DNA from: a virus
Reading direction: 5' to 3' (one strand)
Virus record (IMG/VR): IMGVR_UViG_3300033064_001110
Span: 1-42,895 of that record
DNA: 42,895 nucleotides
The notes below the pieces were generated by a model. The model saw only the letters and a program-made list of their open reading frames with translations, did not search any database and was not told the origin of the DNA. Each line of letters starts with the position of its first letter. The stretch's first letter is position 1. Both the position numbers and the translations under genes were made by a program. Shown here in pieces: positions 30,240-38,292 of this stretch.

Positions 30240-31136
30240 CTATTTGTTAAACCGTGCCAACTCTTCAGCAGTAGGCGTCCTGCCTAGTGCTCTGATATCT
30301 GATAGATTCTGTGGAGCTTTGAACTTGCCAAGCTCCCTGATCATTCGGCGCTGTTGGAGATTCGACTCCTTCAGTTTCAAGCCGGTCTTACCTTCGATCT
30401 TTTCAAAAGCCTTAAGGACTTTGCCCTCACCCTTACCATTGATCACAGCGCCGATGTCTTTGATCTTGAGGCCGGTCTTTGTGCCGCCTTTGGCGAGGTC
30501 CTTTTGGAAGCTCACCACCGGCCTACGTACGTCATTCAAAGTCACACCCTCTTGACGTAGCTTATAAAGCCCCACTACCTCACATTGACAGTGTGTGTCA
30601 CATACCGAAAATCCGCTCTTAGGTAGGCCCAGTTGGATGAACTCTTCATAAGTCGCCTTCATCCCATGTCTAACTATGCAGTCTTGACAGACATTGCCGC
30701 CGGCTGTAATCCACACATAAGGCGAAGTATCTCCGGTTGCTGCATCCCAATCAATGCCCGCTGCTTCTGCTTCTGCATTGATCCTCTGATACGCTCTAGC
30801 CTGTCCACCAAACTGATCGGCGTTCTGATCCACTCCCTGAAAAAACTGCCTGAAGGGACCAGAACTATCCGCTATCTGTTGATCCATCAGACCCACGGCG
30901 TCGGATAAAGCAGCCTCGCCGGATACCGTTGATATTCTCCCAGACCGTACCCATTCGGTCATTTGCTGCTCAAGGTCATCGAATAACATGTTGACGCTTG
31001 ATGCTGTTCTCTCTGCGAACTGCTCAGTTGCAAAGCCTACAGCGGTTTCAGCAGTGGCTAGGGGGTTAGTGCTGGCTATGGCTTCAAGGCCTTCCTGGAC
31101 TGTGAAGCTAACTTCTAAGCCTGCTCTATCAACCAT
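30240..31136 (-). CDS. MuF-like head morphogenesis protein
   Basis: This 298-residue protein carries the phage Mu F domain signature: WITAGGNVCQDCIVRHG (Cys 150 and 153, His 157) and SVCDTHCQCEVVG (Cys 179, 183, 185; His 182), a metal-binding set. The N-terminal helical part contacts capsid proteins in related phages; the C-terminal 90 residues are basic and may bind DNA. MuF proteins are minor head proteins that enter the procapsid with the portal. Its start is inside the upstream gene's 3' end (8-bp overlap), with a weak ribosome site. No toxin or polymorphic domain is fused at the C-terminus. Confidence 0.8.
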   Translation of the reverse strand: MVDRAGLEVSFTVQEGLEAIASTNPLATAETAVGFATEQFAERTASSVNMLFDDLEQQMTEWVRSGRISTVSGEAALSDAVGLMDQQIADSSGPFRQFFQGVDQNADQFGGQARAYQRINAEAEAAGIDWDAATGDTSPYVWITAGGNVCQDCIVRHGMKATYEEFIQLGLPKSGFSVCDTHCQCEVVGLYKLRQEGVTLNDVRRPVVSFQKDLAKGGTKTGLKIKDIGAVINGKGEGKVLKAFEKIEGKTGLKLKESNLQQRRMIRELGKFKAPQNLSDIRALGRTPTAEELARFNK

Positions 31137-31575
31137 GTGATTTCTTAAACTTATTCCAGTGGTTTAGGAATACCCATGCGTAAAAAGAACGTGGACTCTT
31201 GCCCTGGATCTTTGCGGGTATAGCCCAGTATCCATAATTCATATCGTCAAGGTAGCCAATCACATTCCATCTGGCAGGAGGAGGAAATATCCTCGCTGAA
31301 GTATTGCTTGTAAATATCGTCGTATACAGACTTGGATTCTTTAAGATGCCGGTCTTACCCCAAAGCGGCAAGTCATGGCCTTTGGCATTGATCGTTGATT
31401 GTTTATTCCGCTTCTGGGCTGTACCATCAGGCTTCTTGCGCTTGGCTATATTCCTGATGTTCTCAAGCTTGACCGCTTCCGAGATGTCTCTGACTACTGG
31501 TCGGTATAGCTTCTTACCTATGGTCGCATTCATCCGCTTTAGCAGCGGCGTTAATGTGTCTTTACCTTTTGCCAT
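31129..31575 (-). CDS. Putative virion morphogenesis protein (Mu gpG / gp10-like)
   Basis: In this 148-residue protein, a basic N-terminal region with KRKKPDGTAQKRNK is followed by LWGKTGILKNPSLYTTI, which resembles the 'xxGxLxxSl' box of virion morphogenesis proteins that complete the tail or the neck. The C-terminus is aromatic (FYAWVFLNHWNKF). Encoded between portal and MuF genes, a usual neighbourhood for this class in some phages. GAGGA lies 10 bases before ATG 31575. Moderately supported. Confidence 0.45.
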   Translation of the reverse strand: MAKGKDTLTPLLKRMNATIGKKLYRPVVRDISEAVKLENIRNIAKRKKPDGTAQKRNKQSTINAKGHDLPLWGKTGILKNPSLYTTIFTSNTSARIFPPPARWNVIGYLDDMNYGYWAIPAKIQGKSPRSFYAWVFLNHWNKFKKSHG

Positions 31576-31846
31576 TGACTATAGTATCCTCAAAGTCCTC
31601 AACCACACCGGGTAGTAAAGCCTCTCTGAATTCGGACTTAGCCTGATCATACCCCACCTGGTCTGCCGTGATAGCAGTCAGCATAAGGGCCGCAAGCTGC
31701 TCTGAATTAGCTGCGAAGTCCTCACGGATCTGATCGTTAAATAGAGTTCTGTTTTCTTTCTGCTTTACGGTCTCTTCAGCTATCTCAGTATAGAGGCTCT
31801 CAACTTGGGGTGTTATTTCCAGTTCCGGTTGTTTGTCGTCTGCCAA
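31562..31846 (-). CDS. Hypothetical 94-residue acidic helical protein
   Basis: It begins at a TTG (31846) with AGGAGG eight bases upstream and overlaps the portal gene by 47 bp in another frame. The product is acidic and helical (EEDFAANSEQLAALML-like content, ending FEDTIVNGKR). No family is recognised. The long overlap, the TTG start and the clear ribosome site suggest reduced, portal-coupled translation. Confidence 0.55.
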   Translation of the reverse strand: MADDKQPELEITPQVESLYTEIAEETVKQKENRTLFNDQIREDFAANSEQLAALMLTAITADQVGYDQAKSEFREALLPGVVEDFEDTIVNGKR

Positions 31847-33290
31847 AGGTCAAGCCTCCTGTGATGGGTGCAGTAGCAACCTGCAATCCTAGTGCAGCCA
31901 TTCTCTCGATAGCCTCTTCTTGAGTCAGATCGTTATCTCTCATGTAAAGAGTAACCTTGTTATGCAATCCAAGGGCTACATCAGCAGCATCAAGTTCCCT
32001 TTGCTCCATTGGGCTAACCTCAGATGTCGGATCGGGGAATGATGTTTTCTGAGTGCATCCCTTGAGTGCTTCGGCTCCTGGATAGTCAACCATGATAGCC
32101 ATTTCAACAAGCTTAGGGAATAGGTTATTATCCTCTACATCCCCATAATAAACGGCTGCTTTCTTACGTCTTTCTATCCGGGGCTTATCGTTCCAATACT
32201 TGGCGACTCCACTTTCGGGGGCTACGGTATCAGATGCGAATGATTGAGGTAATCCCCTTGCCTGTGCAAAGGTCTGCAATGCACCTCGCATATCCTCAAG
32301 ATAGTCTTGCGTCTTAGGTGCCCAGTCCAACGACTGCATGTTCTCAACACCGAAAATGATCGTCATAGGAGTGCTGCTTGGATTCGGGGCGTTGCTGTCG
32401 GTGAATACAGAATCAGGGGTGCTAGTCGTATACGGCTCCTGCTGCTTTACCCATATTACATACTGCCTGGAGGTCATGCGCCATGTTACGAAGTCGGCAA
32501 GTGTCAGTAAGTCTTGTGGTATCTTTCTAAATAGATCGCCCCGCTTAGCTGCCCTTGACTGTATATGTACGATGGGATAAGCTGTAATGTATTGTTCATA
32601 CTCTCCCATATCTTCAGGCTGCTTATCTTCCGGCAAGGCGTCAAAGTTTTCATCCGTTAGCCAAGCTGTGATGACATCCGGCTGGTCAAATCCAACCTCG
32701 GTACGAGTATACATAATATACTCAATCTCACTTTTTGGCCTGCTCTCAACCGAGTCAGTATTACTGGCGCTTCTGACGGCTATCTGTGAGCACTTATCGA
32801 GGACATCATGGAAGATCGGATCTTGCACCACTACCAACTCAGGAGCCTCTACAAGTTGTAGTTTCAGTTGCTTGCTTTTAAAGTCGGGTAGAATATTGAT
32901 GGTGCAGGTATTCAGTAAGTTATTCCACTCTTCAGACTGCTTTGTGATATCGTCGTATCGGGTGTCTTTTAGAAGCCTTTGATAAGTCTCCCACTTTGGG
33001 TCATCGGTCTTGACCGGCTCACCGTCAGCATCCATCAGAATATGGTCTGCGGAAGTCTCATGGACTGTGGAAAGCTGGTCAACAGTAAAGCGCACAATAT
33101 CCACAAGCTGTATATGCTTTTGGATGTAGGTGGCATTGATATCACCGTACATAGACTTTAGGCGCTCTTTGACAATATCCAGCCAGTCAGAGCCGTTCTG
33201 GAAAGCAGCTAATAACTTATCGGTCTCATCTTTCCAGTCCTTTGATAATTCCCGCTTGGCGTCTATGATGTTCTGGTTATGATCTATCAT
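31800..33290 (-). CDS. Portal protein
   Basis: At 496 residues, encoded after terL and before MuF, size and order fit a portal of the SPP1/HK97 class. An N-terminal helical crown region precedes a beta-rich wing (residues of about 130-240), and LADFVTWRMTSRQYVIW and YWNDKPRIERRKKAAVYYGD regions match the helical stem and clip organisation. The C-terminal helix (LTQEEAIERMAALGL) is followed by a Gly/Thr tail. AGGAAGC precedes ATG 33290. No fused domains are seen. Confidence 0.7.
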   Translation of the reverse strand: MIDHNQNIIDAKRELSKDWKDETDKLLAAFQNGSDWLDIVKERLKSMYGDINATYIQKHIQLVDIVRFTVDQLSTVHETSADHILMDADGEPVKTDDPKWETYQRLLKDTRYDDITKQSEEWNNLLNTCTINILPDFKSKQLKLQLVEAPELVVVQDPIFHDVLDKCSQIAVRSASNTDSVESRPKSEIEYIMYTRTEVGFDQPDVITAWLTDENFDALPEDKQPEDMGEYEQYITAYPIVHIQSRAAKRGDLFRKIPQDLLTLADFVTWRMTSRQYVIWVKQQEPYTTSTPDSVFTDSNAPNPSSTPMTIIFGVENMQSLDWAPKTQDYLEDMRGALQTFAQARGLPQSFASDTVAPESGVAKYWNDKPRIERRKKAAVYYGDVEDNNLFPKLVEMAIMVDYPGAEALKGCTQKTSFPDPTSEVSPMEQRELDAADVALGLHNKVTLYMRDNDLTQEEAIERMAALGLQVATAPITGGLTFGRRQTTGTGNNTPS

Positions 33291-33295
33291 GCTTC

Positions 33296-33526
33296 CTACT
33301 TATTCAGAGCCTCAGTTGTGAGCGCCAATATCTTACGGATTGCAGGTGTCTTCTTTTTCATGCTTCGGCAGATTCCGTCTATTTGGGCTAGAGCAGTGCG
33401 GTCGTCATGGTCAATCATGCTTTTTAGATGATCGACTTCAGCCCTCCTGATATCTTCCCCGTCTTTCTTGATGTAGATGCCCGGAAGGAATGCTCCCTCT
33501 GAGTGTCCTACTGTTAGGTCAGTCAT
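33296..33526 (-). CDS. Hypothetical 76-residue protein
   Basis: The start at 33526 overlaps the upstream stop (ATGA). The protein is helical and charged (AEVDHLKSMIDHDDRTALAQ), with a basic C-terminal segment. It lies between terL and portal genes. No family is recognised. Confidence 0.5.
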   Translation of the reverse strand: MTDLTVGHSEGAFLPGIYIKKDGEDIRRAEVDHLKSMIDHDDRTALAQIDGICRSMKKKTPAIRKILALTTEALNK

Positions 33527-33879
33527 GAAATAATTCCATCAAGTTTAAGGTCTTCTATGATGCCAACCAATACTGATCTTGCGCTCTTCATGGCTCGGTC
33601 TTTTCCCGTTTGCGTTGTCATGTCTGATATCTTTGGTTTGATTCCCCATAGCTTCAGCGTCTTCGATTGTCCACATTCATATGATGGGCTAAAGTGTCTA
33701 TCCCCATTCGTTGACACCACTTCATGCTTTGCTATCCAGCTATCATCCGGGCCTTTGATTATGTCAACATTAAGCCATGTAGATCTTGTAATCTGCCCAT
33801 CATACGCCTTTTGAGTTATACATATGTGACTATGAACAGACTCATCTTCACCTTCATTCCAATCAATCAAGTGTTCCAT
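33523..33879 (-). CDS. Hypothetical 118-residue protein
   Basis: TAGGAGGGGTAAG precedes ATG 33879. The N-terminal part is beta-rich with HSHICITQKA; the C-terminal part is helical and basic (KDRAMKSARSVLVGIIEDL). It follows terL by 10 bp. No family is recognised; a packaging accessory is conceivable from position only. Confidence 0.5.
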   Translation of the reverse strand: MEHLIDWNEGEDESVHSHICITQKAYDGQITRSTWLNVDIIKGPDDSWIAKHEVVSTNGDRHFSPSYECGQSKTLKLWGIKPKISDMTTQTGKDRAMKSARSVLVGIIEDLKLDGIIS

Positions 33880-33889
33880 CTTACCCCTC

Positions 33890-35236
33890 CTATTTAAAAG
33901 TCATTGCTTTAGGACTATAAGGCCATCGCTTAGCAAAGTAATAATCGGCTGCATCATGTGGATGGTCAACCACGAATTCATCTGAGGCGGGGTTAGGATC
34001 TTTGTGCTTCTTCCAAAGCCCCTCTTTGTTCGGGTCCCACCTGGTCTCACTTATTGATCTTATCAAATGCTTGCATTCTGGGCTTATGATGTATCTACCC
34101 TTTTCCAACATATTATTGACGGTGACTGCTCGGTTGCGTATTCTGAATGCCCCGGTGGCACCATCATTAGGCCGAACCAAGAGAGCAAAACCAGGCATGA
34201 CACCAAGGCTACGTCTAATAACGTCGAAGTCATTCTCTGTGCTCCGTGTGTCCCTATGCATACCCGATGGGTCACCATAGACCCTAACGCCTGCCCTGTG
34301 GCCTCTGTAGTCGTTCATGAACGTATCGCAGACATCCTGAGTCGATGAAGACTTGATGGCTATCTCATCGATGCAGTGGGTGATTATCGGGATCTTTGCC
34401 CGTTGCTGCTCATGGCTTTGGGGCTGCTCTTGGAAGATAGCGGCGTACATGAAAGAGACGTTAAAGTCAAATGTGATGTGAATAGGTAGACTTGGGCCAT
34501 AGGCTACATGATCCGATACGTTGCGGTCATTTCTGAATTGATAGTATACCGCCCCGGCTCCCAGGTTGCCCGTCCTGCCTTCAATGTAGACCTTCTGAGC
34601 TTCCGTATCGAAGTTATCACGAAGGTTGTCAACGTAGTCTGACGCTTCCCTAAGTAGAAATACGTTCTCATATGTTGGAGCAATAAGCCGCCTATTCTTG
34701 ATTGGGCTTTTCGACATTGGCCCAAACTTGCGGTCAATCCAACCGGGAGTCTCTTGGGGGTTGGTGGTTACAAGCAATCGCCTCTGATAGTTGGGCCAAC
34801 TCGGATCTCCCGGTCTTCTGAGTCTTGCCTCAACTTCCTTATACATCTCCCATGATAAGAGGCTTCCCTCTTCAATGTGTATCCAATTAAACTTGGTTGA
34901 GCGTACTTTCTTCTTATCGGCCTGTGAAAACCAGACTTCAGAGCCATTCTTGAAGTATAGGCGGTCAGGCTTAGACTTCCACCTGAGCACTTCAGAAGGT
35001 CTGACAATGTCTCGCCAATCTTCCTCTGTGGTGTCTGATACCATCTCCCTAGTGTGAGCACAGACAAGGCCCCTTGACCCTGGCCACTGTACCGCTTTGG
35101 CATATCCGAATAGTACCCCGGCGTATGTCTTGCCAGATCCAAAGCCACCCTGGTATACGCAAAGGTCTGTCTCTAAGTTATGGGTAGGGTTAAGAGCTTC
35201 GTATTGGGTCGGTAATAGGATTTGCTCTATAAGCAT
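33890..35236 (-). CDS. terL: Terminase large subunit
   Basis: This 448-residue protein has an ATPase domain with Walker A GGFGSGKT (residues 30-37) and Walker B WIHIEEG (118-124), followed by LLVTTNPQE, the coupling motif. The nuclease domain has the acidic triad of RNase H-like terminases: D257 in ITFDFNVS, D322 in VYGDPSG and D428 in DHPHDAADYY. It cuts and pumps DNA into procapsids. ATG 35236 is preferred to the GTG at 35239. The gene overlaps terS by 47 bp. Complete, with no inserted intein or intron. Confidence 0.92.
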   Translation of the reverse strand: MLIEQILLPTQYEALNPTHNLETDLCVYQGGFGSGKTYAGVLFGYAKAVQWPGSRGLVCAHTREMVSDTTEEDWRDIVRPSEVLRWKSKPDRLYFKNGSEVWFSQADKKKVRSTKFNWIHIEEGSLLSWEMYKEVEARLRRPGDPSWPNYQRRLLVTTNPQETPGWIDRKFGPMSKSPIKNRRLIAPTYENVFLLREASDYVDNLRDNFDTEAQKVYIEGRTGNLGAGAVYYQFRNDRNVSDHVAYGPSLPIHITFDFNVSFMYAAIFQEQPQSHEQQRAKIPIITHCIDEIAIKSSSTQDVCDTFMNDYRGHRAGVRVYGDPSGMHRDTRSTENDFDVIRRSLGVMPGFALLVRPNDGATGAFRIRNRAVTVNNMLEKGRYIISPECKHLIRSISETRWDPNKEGLWKKHKDPNPASDEFVVDHPHDAADYYFAKRWPYSPKAMTFK

Positions 35237-35726
35237 CACGCGCCTTTATAAGCTCTTCAGGTGTGGCTACTCTCATAATGACACTGATAGGCTCTGTTTC
35301 CTTGTCCTCATCGCCCTTGTTTATTTCGTGCTGTACTTTACGGGTATTGTTTATCTGCGCGCTTATGGTCGCTATGGATTGAATATCTATTGGGCCAAGC
35401 TGCATCGATATGAGCGCCATGAATACGGATGATAGCATTTGCAGGTGTTCATCAAAGTCGAGTATCTTGCATTCATCATTGCCGTAAGTTGTGCAAATAT
35501 TCTGTACACGCCTTTGGTGGGCTGTTATCTTACCGTTCTTTGATTGGTGTTCTGCCCTAGCCTTGACCCTGGCAGGGTCTTTGCTATGGACCATACAGAA
35601 GTCATCACCATCCAGAGCTTGTTTTTGGCATTGATTACCTGACTTAGTTGTGGCTTTACATTGCGGTTTCTTGGCACCCTCTTTCTTGCCAAGCTTAGAC
35701 CGCTGCTTTGCTTTGCCTTGTGCCAC
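35190..35726 (-). CDS. terS: Terminase small subunit with an N-terminal Cys/His knuckle
   Basis: This 178-residue protein starts at a GTG (35726) with AAAGG 9 bases upstream. The N-terminus is very basic and contains CKATTKSGNQCQKQALDG followed by FCMVHS, a C-C-C-H pattern likely to bind zinc. The middle is helical with HLQMLSSVFMALISMQ, probably the oligomerisation core, and the C-terminus would contact TerL. Order directly before terL supports the assignment. It should recognise the packaging site, which could lie in or near the leader just upstream. Confidence 0.7.
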   Translation of the reverse strand: MAQGKAKQRSKLGKKEGAKKPQCKATTKSGNQCQKQALDGDDFCMVHSKDPARVKARAEHQSKNGKITAHQRRVQNICTTYGNDECKILDFDEHLQMLSSVFMALISMQLGPIDIQSIATISAQINNTRKVQHEINKGDEDKETEPISVIMRVATPEELIKARDAYRANPITDPIRSS

Positions 35727-35909
35727 ACGTTAAAGCCTTTGATATTGTTGGTAAAATTGAAGTGTCGAGACTACCACCGCTTCCGAAGAAGGCCCGCAAT
35801 GGGTGTAAGAAGTAGCCCCGACATGACCGGCGGCTATGCGAACTTAGGAGGGGGGATCATAAGACGCGCGCCGGGTACTGCTGTTCAAATTTCTTACATC
35901 ATGTCTGAA
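35727..35909 (-). other. Structured leader upstream of terS, possible packaging-site region
   Basis: No gene is seen in this 183-bp stretch between the promoter and terS. On the minus strand it can form at least two hairpins: TAGCC(G)CCG...CGGGGCTA at 35813-35836, and CTTC-TTCG-GAAG at 35780-35791 inside a longer imperfect stem (35774-35802). A CCCCCCTCCTAAG tract near 35845-35856 is complementary to ribosome-binding sequences. A control element or a cos/pac site is possible. Confidence 0.45.
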
Positions 35910-35938
35910 ATTGTACCTAAATCTAACAGGGTTGTCAA
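35910..35938 (-). promoter_or_regulatory. Strong promoter for the packaging and structural operon
   Basis: TTGACA (35933-35938) and TACAAT (35910-35915) on the minus strand are 17 bp apart. It lies in the largest intergenic gap of the window, before terS, so it probably drives the packaging, head and tail genes. The near-consensus boxes imply host sigma70-type polymerase without need for a phage activator, although a repressor or antiterminator could act here. Confidence 0.85.
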
Positions 35939-35981
35939 TACTTTTCTTTCATGTTGCTTTCTTGTGTTCATTTTGTGGACA

Positions 35982-36350
35982 CTATTTTACCTCTAATCCA
36001 AAGTGTAGACACTCTGCACACCTGCCAAATGCATACCTCTCCCTGCTTTGGATGTATTCGACTAGTAGGTCGGCTCTTGCGTCTTGGCACATTGCTATCA
36101 ATTCTGGCAGCGATATAAAGCGATGATCTACACTAATGCCTGATCGTATTGTTCTTGCCCTATGGCATCTAGCGCACAGTGGCACACAATGATAGTCTGT
36201 AGAGTTACCCCCGCCCATCTTCTTTGGTGGCTCATGGTGGGCTACAACCTCCGAACTGTTGCATATTATGCAAGGCTTGGATCGGATGTATGCCAAGTAT
36301 TCGGGGCTCTTCTTTTTGGGGTGGAGTCCTAGGGGTGGGAGTGGTTTCAT
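35982..36350 (-). CDS. HNH endonuclease
   Basis: This 122-residue protein has CIIC (27-30), the AHHEPP core (H38, H39), TDYHCVPLC and CxxCH (59-63), the zinc-binding HNH layout (beta-beta-alpha metal) of phage nucleases. It lies immediately upstream of terS, as in many cos phages where the HNH protein aids terminase cutting. A further CAEC pair occurs at the C-terminus. AAGGAGGAACC precedes ATG 36350, which overlaps the previous stop. A homing role is less likely because no intron is seen. Confidence 0.8.
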   Translation of the reverse strand: MKPLPPLGLHPKKKSPEYLAYIRSKPCIICNSSEVVAHHEPPKKMGGGNSTDYHCVPLCARCHRARTIRSGISVDHRFISLPELIAMCQDARADLLVEYIQSRERYAFGRCAECLHFGLEVK

Positions 36351-36682
36351 GGTTCCTCCTTAACGATGGTATAAATTCTTTCCAGTGCATCAAAGGAAAG
36401 CCTTCCGTATTCAGCAGAATGCTTAAGATATGTGATAAGTTTTTTTCTTCTAGCGCAATCTCTATCTCTATCGTTTGCAAACCTCCAATGGTCAGCGCCT
36501 CTAAATCCTGAATCACTACCAACCTCACGCCCGTCCCTTATTCTTACCTTGTACGATACAACACCATAATTATAGATTGCAAACTTTTCAGTAACCCTTA
36601 CTATTTCCCTTATCTTTAATCCTTGGTAGTGGTCATCTAGTGCTATTTCGTCACCAACCTTGACGCCTTCAATTGAATTCAT
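36347..36682 (-). CDS. Hypothetical 111-residue protein
   Basis: The N-terminal 60 residues read as a small SH3-like or KOW-like barrel (VGDEIALDDHYQGLKIREIV, VVSYKVRIRDG), followed by a basic helical part (RDRDCARRKKLITYL). GGAGG lies 8 bases before ATG 36682. It is coupled to the HNH gene. A nucleic-acid-binding role is possible. No family is recognised. Confidence 0.55.
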   Translation of the reverse strand: MNSIEGVKVGDEIALDDHYQGLKIREIVRVTEKFAIYNYGVVSYKVRIRDGREVGSDSGFRGADHWRFANDRDRDCARRKKLITYLKHSAEYGRLSFDALERIYTIVKEEP

Positions 36683-36683
36683 A

Positions 36684-36749
36684 TCATCCCTCCTCTGGAT
36701 ACGGGGTAAAGTTCAATACTTCCTGACTCAATCTCTTGTATGGTTTCAT
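36684..36749 (-). CDS. Possible 21-residue microprotein
   Basis: The frame starts at an ATG overlapping the upstream stop (ATGA) and ends in a TGA one base before the next ATG, so it exactly fills the gap. The peptide, beginning MKPYKRLSQEV, is basic then acidic and lacks a membrane span. GGGTGG is the only ribosome-site candidate. It may only be a coupling leader. Confidence 0.4.
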   Translation of the reverse strand: MKPYKRLSQEVLNFTPYPEEG

Positions 36750-37159
36750 CCTAACACCACCCCATCAGGCTCCCGTATAAGCCCTCTAACCGACTCAATC
36801 TTGAGCAAGTATGATTCCAAGGGTTTAATGACTTCTTGCCTCCTGTTGTCATACGATGCCCTTGTGTACCCATTTAGTCCATTCTTCTTAGCTCCCTTGA
36901 ATTCAAAGCAAAGCATAATACACGTGGTCTTGTAGTCTCTCGCCTGCGCATGTCTATCACACCAATCCCTAACGGCCATATCCACGACCTTGAATGCTAC
37001 TGCATCCCCTGCCAACATTAGATCCTGGTTCTGTACTGCCGAGCGGTCTACCACTATCCGGTCCATTTGAGGGGTGCATGATGGTAGGTGTACGTCTGAT
37101 CTGTAGAGCAGTTGATGGCGATACCACTTGAGTAGGTCTTGGATGGTGTCACGGCGCAT
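36746..37159 (-). CDS. Hypothetical 137-residue protein, possible DNA-binding regulator
   Basis: GAGAAGGGGAATAG precedes ATG 37159. The C-terminal region (KNGLNGYTRASYDNRRQEVI) has the spacing of a helix-turn-helix such as the sigma-like domain of ArpU/RinA late regulators, and a helical N-terminal part carries an RDWCDRHAQ segment. Its place just before the HNH/terminase genes is where late-gene activators or antiterminators are often found. Resemblance is weak. Confidence 0.4.
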   Translation of the reverse strand: MRRDTIQDLLKWYRHQLLYRSDVHLPSCTPQMDRIVVDRSAVQNQDLMLAGDAVAFKVVDMAVRDWCDRHAQARDYKTTCIMLCFEFKGAKKNGLNGYTRASYDNRRQEVIKPLESYLLKIESVRGLIREPDGVVLG

Positions 37160-37399
37160 CTATTCCCCTTCTCCCGGTAGTGCTGCCCCTGGCATCCAGC
37201 AAATAACCTTTCGACCTACCCTCATTGTACTTCCATCTGGCATCCAGATATAAAACTCGCCATCGGTGCCAACATGCCCAGACATAATGGTTTGTCCGCA
37301 GCACAGTTCTGCAACGAAATGAATCGGCGTATCGCGTTCCGGGTCACCGTCCTTTGGAAAGATCCAGCCTTCAGGGGTACATGTGTGTTCTATCTTCAC
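37160..37399 (-). CDS. Hypothetical 79-residue protein
   Basis: It starts at GTG 37399 with GGAGGGAAGT directly upstream. The protein is beta-rich and ends in a Gly/Pro stretch (MPGAALPGEGE). It has CCGQ near residues 33-36. No family is recognised. Confidence 0.55.
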   Translation of the reverse strand: MKIEHTCTPEGWIFPKDGDPERDTPIHFVAELCCGQTIMSGHVGTDGEFYIWMPDGSTMRVGRKVICWMPGAALPGEGE

Positions 37400-37408
37400 A
37401 CTTCCCTC

Positions 37409-37624
37409 CTATCCCCTCAAAATAACATATACATTGGGGAGTTGTTCGAAGTCTCTGACTGTTAGTCCATGGTCAGCAATGTCTTCAATATCTCCCTTTT
37501 TCATAAGGTCCGCTGAACTTACCCAGTCATCAACATCATATTCACAATGATCGGCATTTGCAGTCCCAACAATTGCATCTTGCGGCATCTTTTTAAGCTC
37601 TTTGATTAGCTGCCTTACTTTCAT
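37409..37624 (-). CDS. Hypothetical 71-residue protein
   Basis: TAGGAGGGAATCT precedes ATG 37624. The sequence starts with a helix (KVRQLIKELKKMPQDAIVG), then an acidic centre (EYDVDDW) and an ILRG end. The opening resembles small phage proteins of the 'KVxxLIxxLxxxPxDAxV' type, which are common but of unknown function. Confidence 0.55.
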   Translation of the reverse strand: MKVRQLIKELKKMPQDAIVGTANADHCEYDVDDWVSSADLMKKGDIEDIADHGLTVRDFEQLPNVYVILRG

Positions 37625-37634
37625 AGATTCCCTC

Positions 37635-37949
37635 CTATCCCCTGAGACTATCAGCCTTCAGATCAAGTGCTAGTTGCTGGTCCCTCACATCGTCTGTATA
37701 GTCCTCATGGCTTTTCATGATAGATTGTACCCATTGCGCCTGTTTCGTGGAATAGAGCTTAGCCTGGTCGGTCTGAGTCTCGCTGTCGAAGTAGCCCGCC
37801 CAAGTTATTCGACCTTCCCCCGGCATGCATGAATAATCGAAGACAACGGAAGCTTGCAGCCCTTCGGGAGTCAGTTCAAGAATGGCCGTCACACGTTCCA
37901 GGTCATTGCGCCAGATCCTTTGTCCGTCTCTTTTCCAGTGCCTACCCAT
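37635..37949 (-). CDS. Hypothetical 104-residue protein
   Basis: ATG 37949 is chosen over 38090 because GGAGG lies just before it and it overlaps the upstream stop by 8 bp. The N-terminal part is basic (GRHWKRDGQRIWRNDLER), the middle beta-rich, the C-terminal part an acidic helix. No family is recognised. Confidence 0.55.
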   Translation of the reverse strand: MGRHWKRDGQRIWRNDLERVTAILELTPEGLQASVVFDYSCMPGEGRITWAGYFDSETQTDQAKLYSTKQAQWVQSIMKSHEDYTDDVRDQQLALDLKADSLRG

Positions 37950-38292
37950 TACGAGCCTCCATGATTCTTTTCTTAGAATAGATTGCTTCGAGTCCCCAGC
38001 AGTCAAGGCTATTTTCTTCTTGAAACAATGGACACGGCCAAGTATATGCGCCACACCCTCCAAGCTCTCGCCTGTTTTGAAAGTACCCAATTTTCGTTGC
38101 TATTCTTCCTGATATCTCGCCAGATCCAAACATAGCCCCGGCGGTGTCAATCTCGCATTCGGCCTCGCATGTCGCATCTGGATACCACCCGCCGCCCCAT
38201 ATGCCACAGGTCCAAGCGCATTTATCACAGTTGTTTGCCTTCCAGTCTGTATATTGACTGCCATTTGAAAACGGGCTTATTTGTCTACCCAT
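37942..38292 (-). CDS. Cys-rich hypothetical protein
   Basis: This 116-residue protein has about ten cysteines, among them NNCDKCAWTCG near residues 21-29 and CEAECEID near 42-48, then RIATKIGY and a CPLF pair. The arrangement resembles a family of Cys-rich phage proteins of unknown function that carry a CEIxxA...GxxxxxIAxxxGY pattern. It may bind zinc or an iron-sulfur cluster. ATG 38292 overlaps the upstream stop (TAATG). Confidence 0.6.
   Translation of the reverse strand: MGRQISPFSNGSQYTDWKANNCDKCAWTCGIWGGGWYPDATCEAECEIDTAGAMFGSGEISGRIATKIGYFQNRRELGGCGAYTWPCPLFQEENSLDCWGLEAIYSKKRIMEARNG

Noticed and set aside
29773-30555. Plus-strand open frame of 260 codons opposite scaffold and MuF genes
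   Set aside because: It is antisense to well-supported genes, has low-complexity Ser/Leu-rich composition, and lacks a convincing ribosome site.
35894-35971. 25-codon minus-strand frame upstream of terS
   Set aside because: It spans the promoter at 35910-35938 and has no ribosome site, so it is probably not translated.
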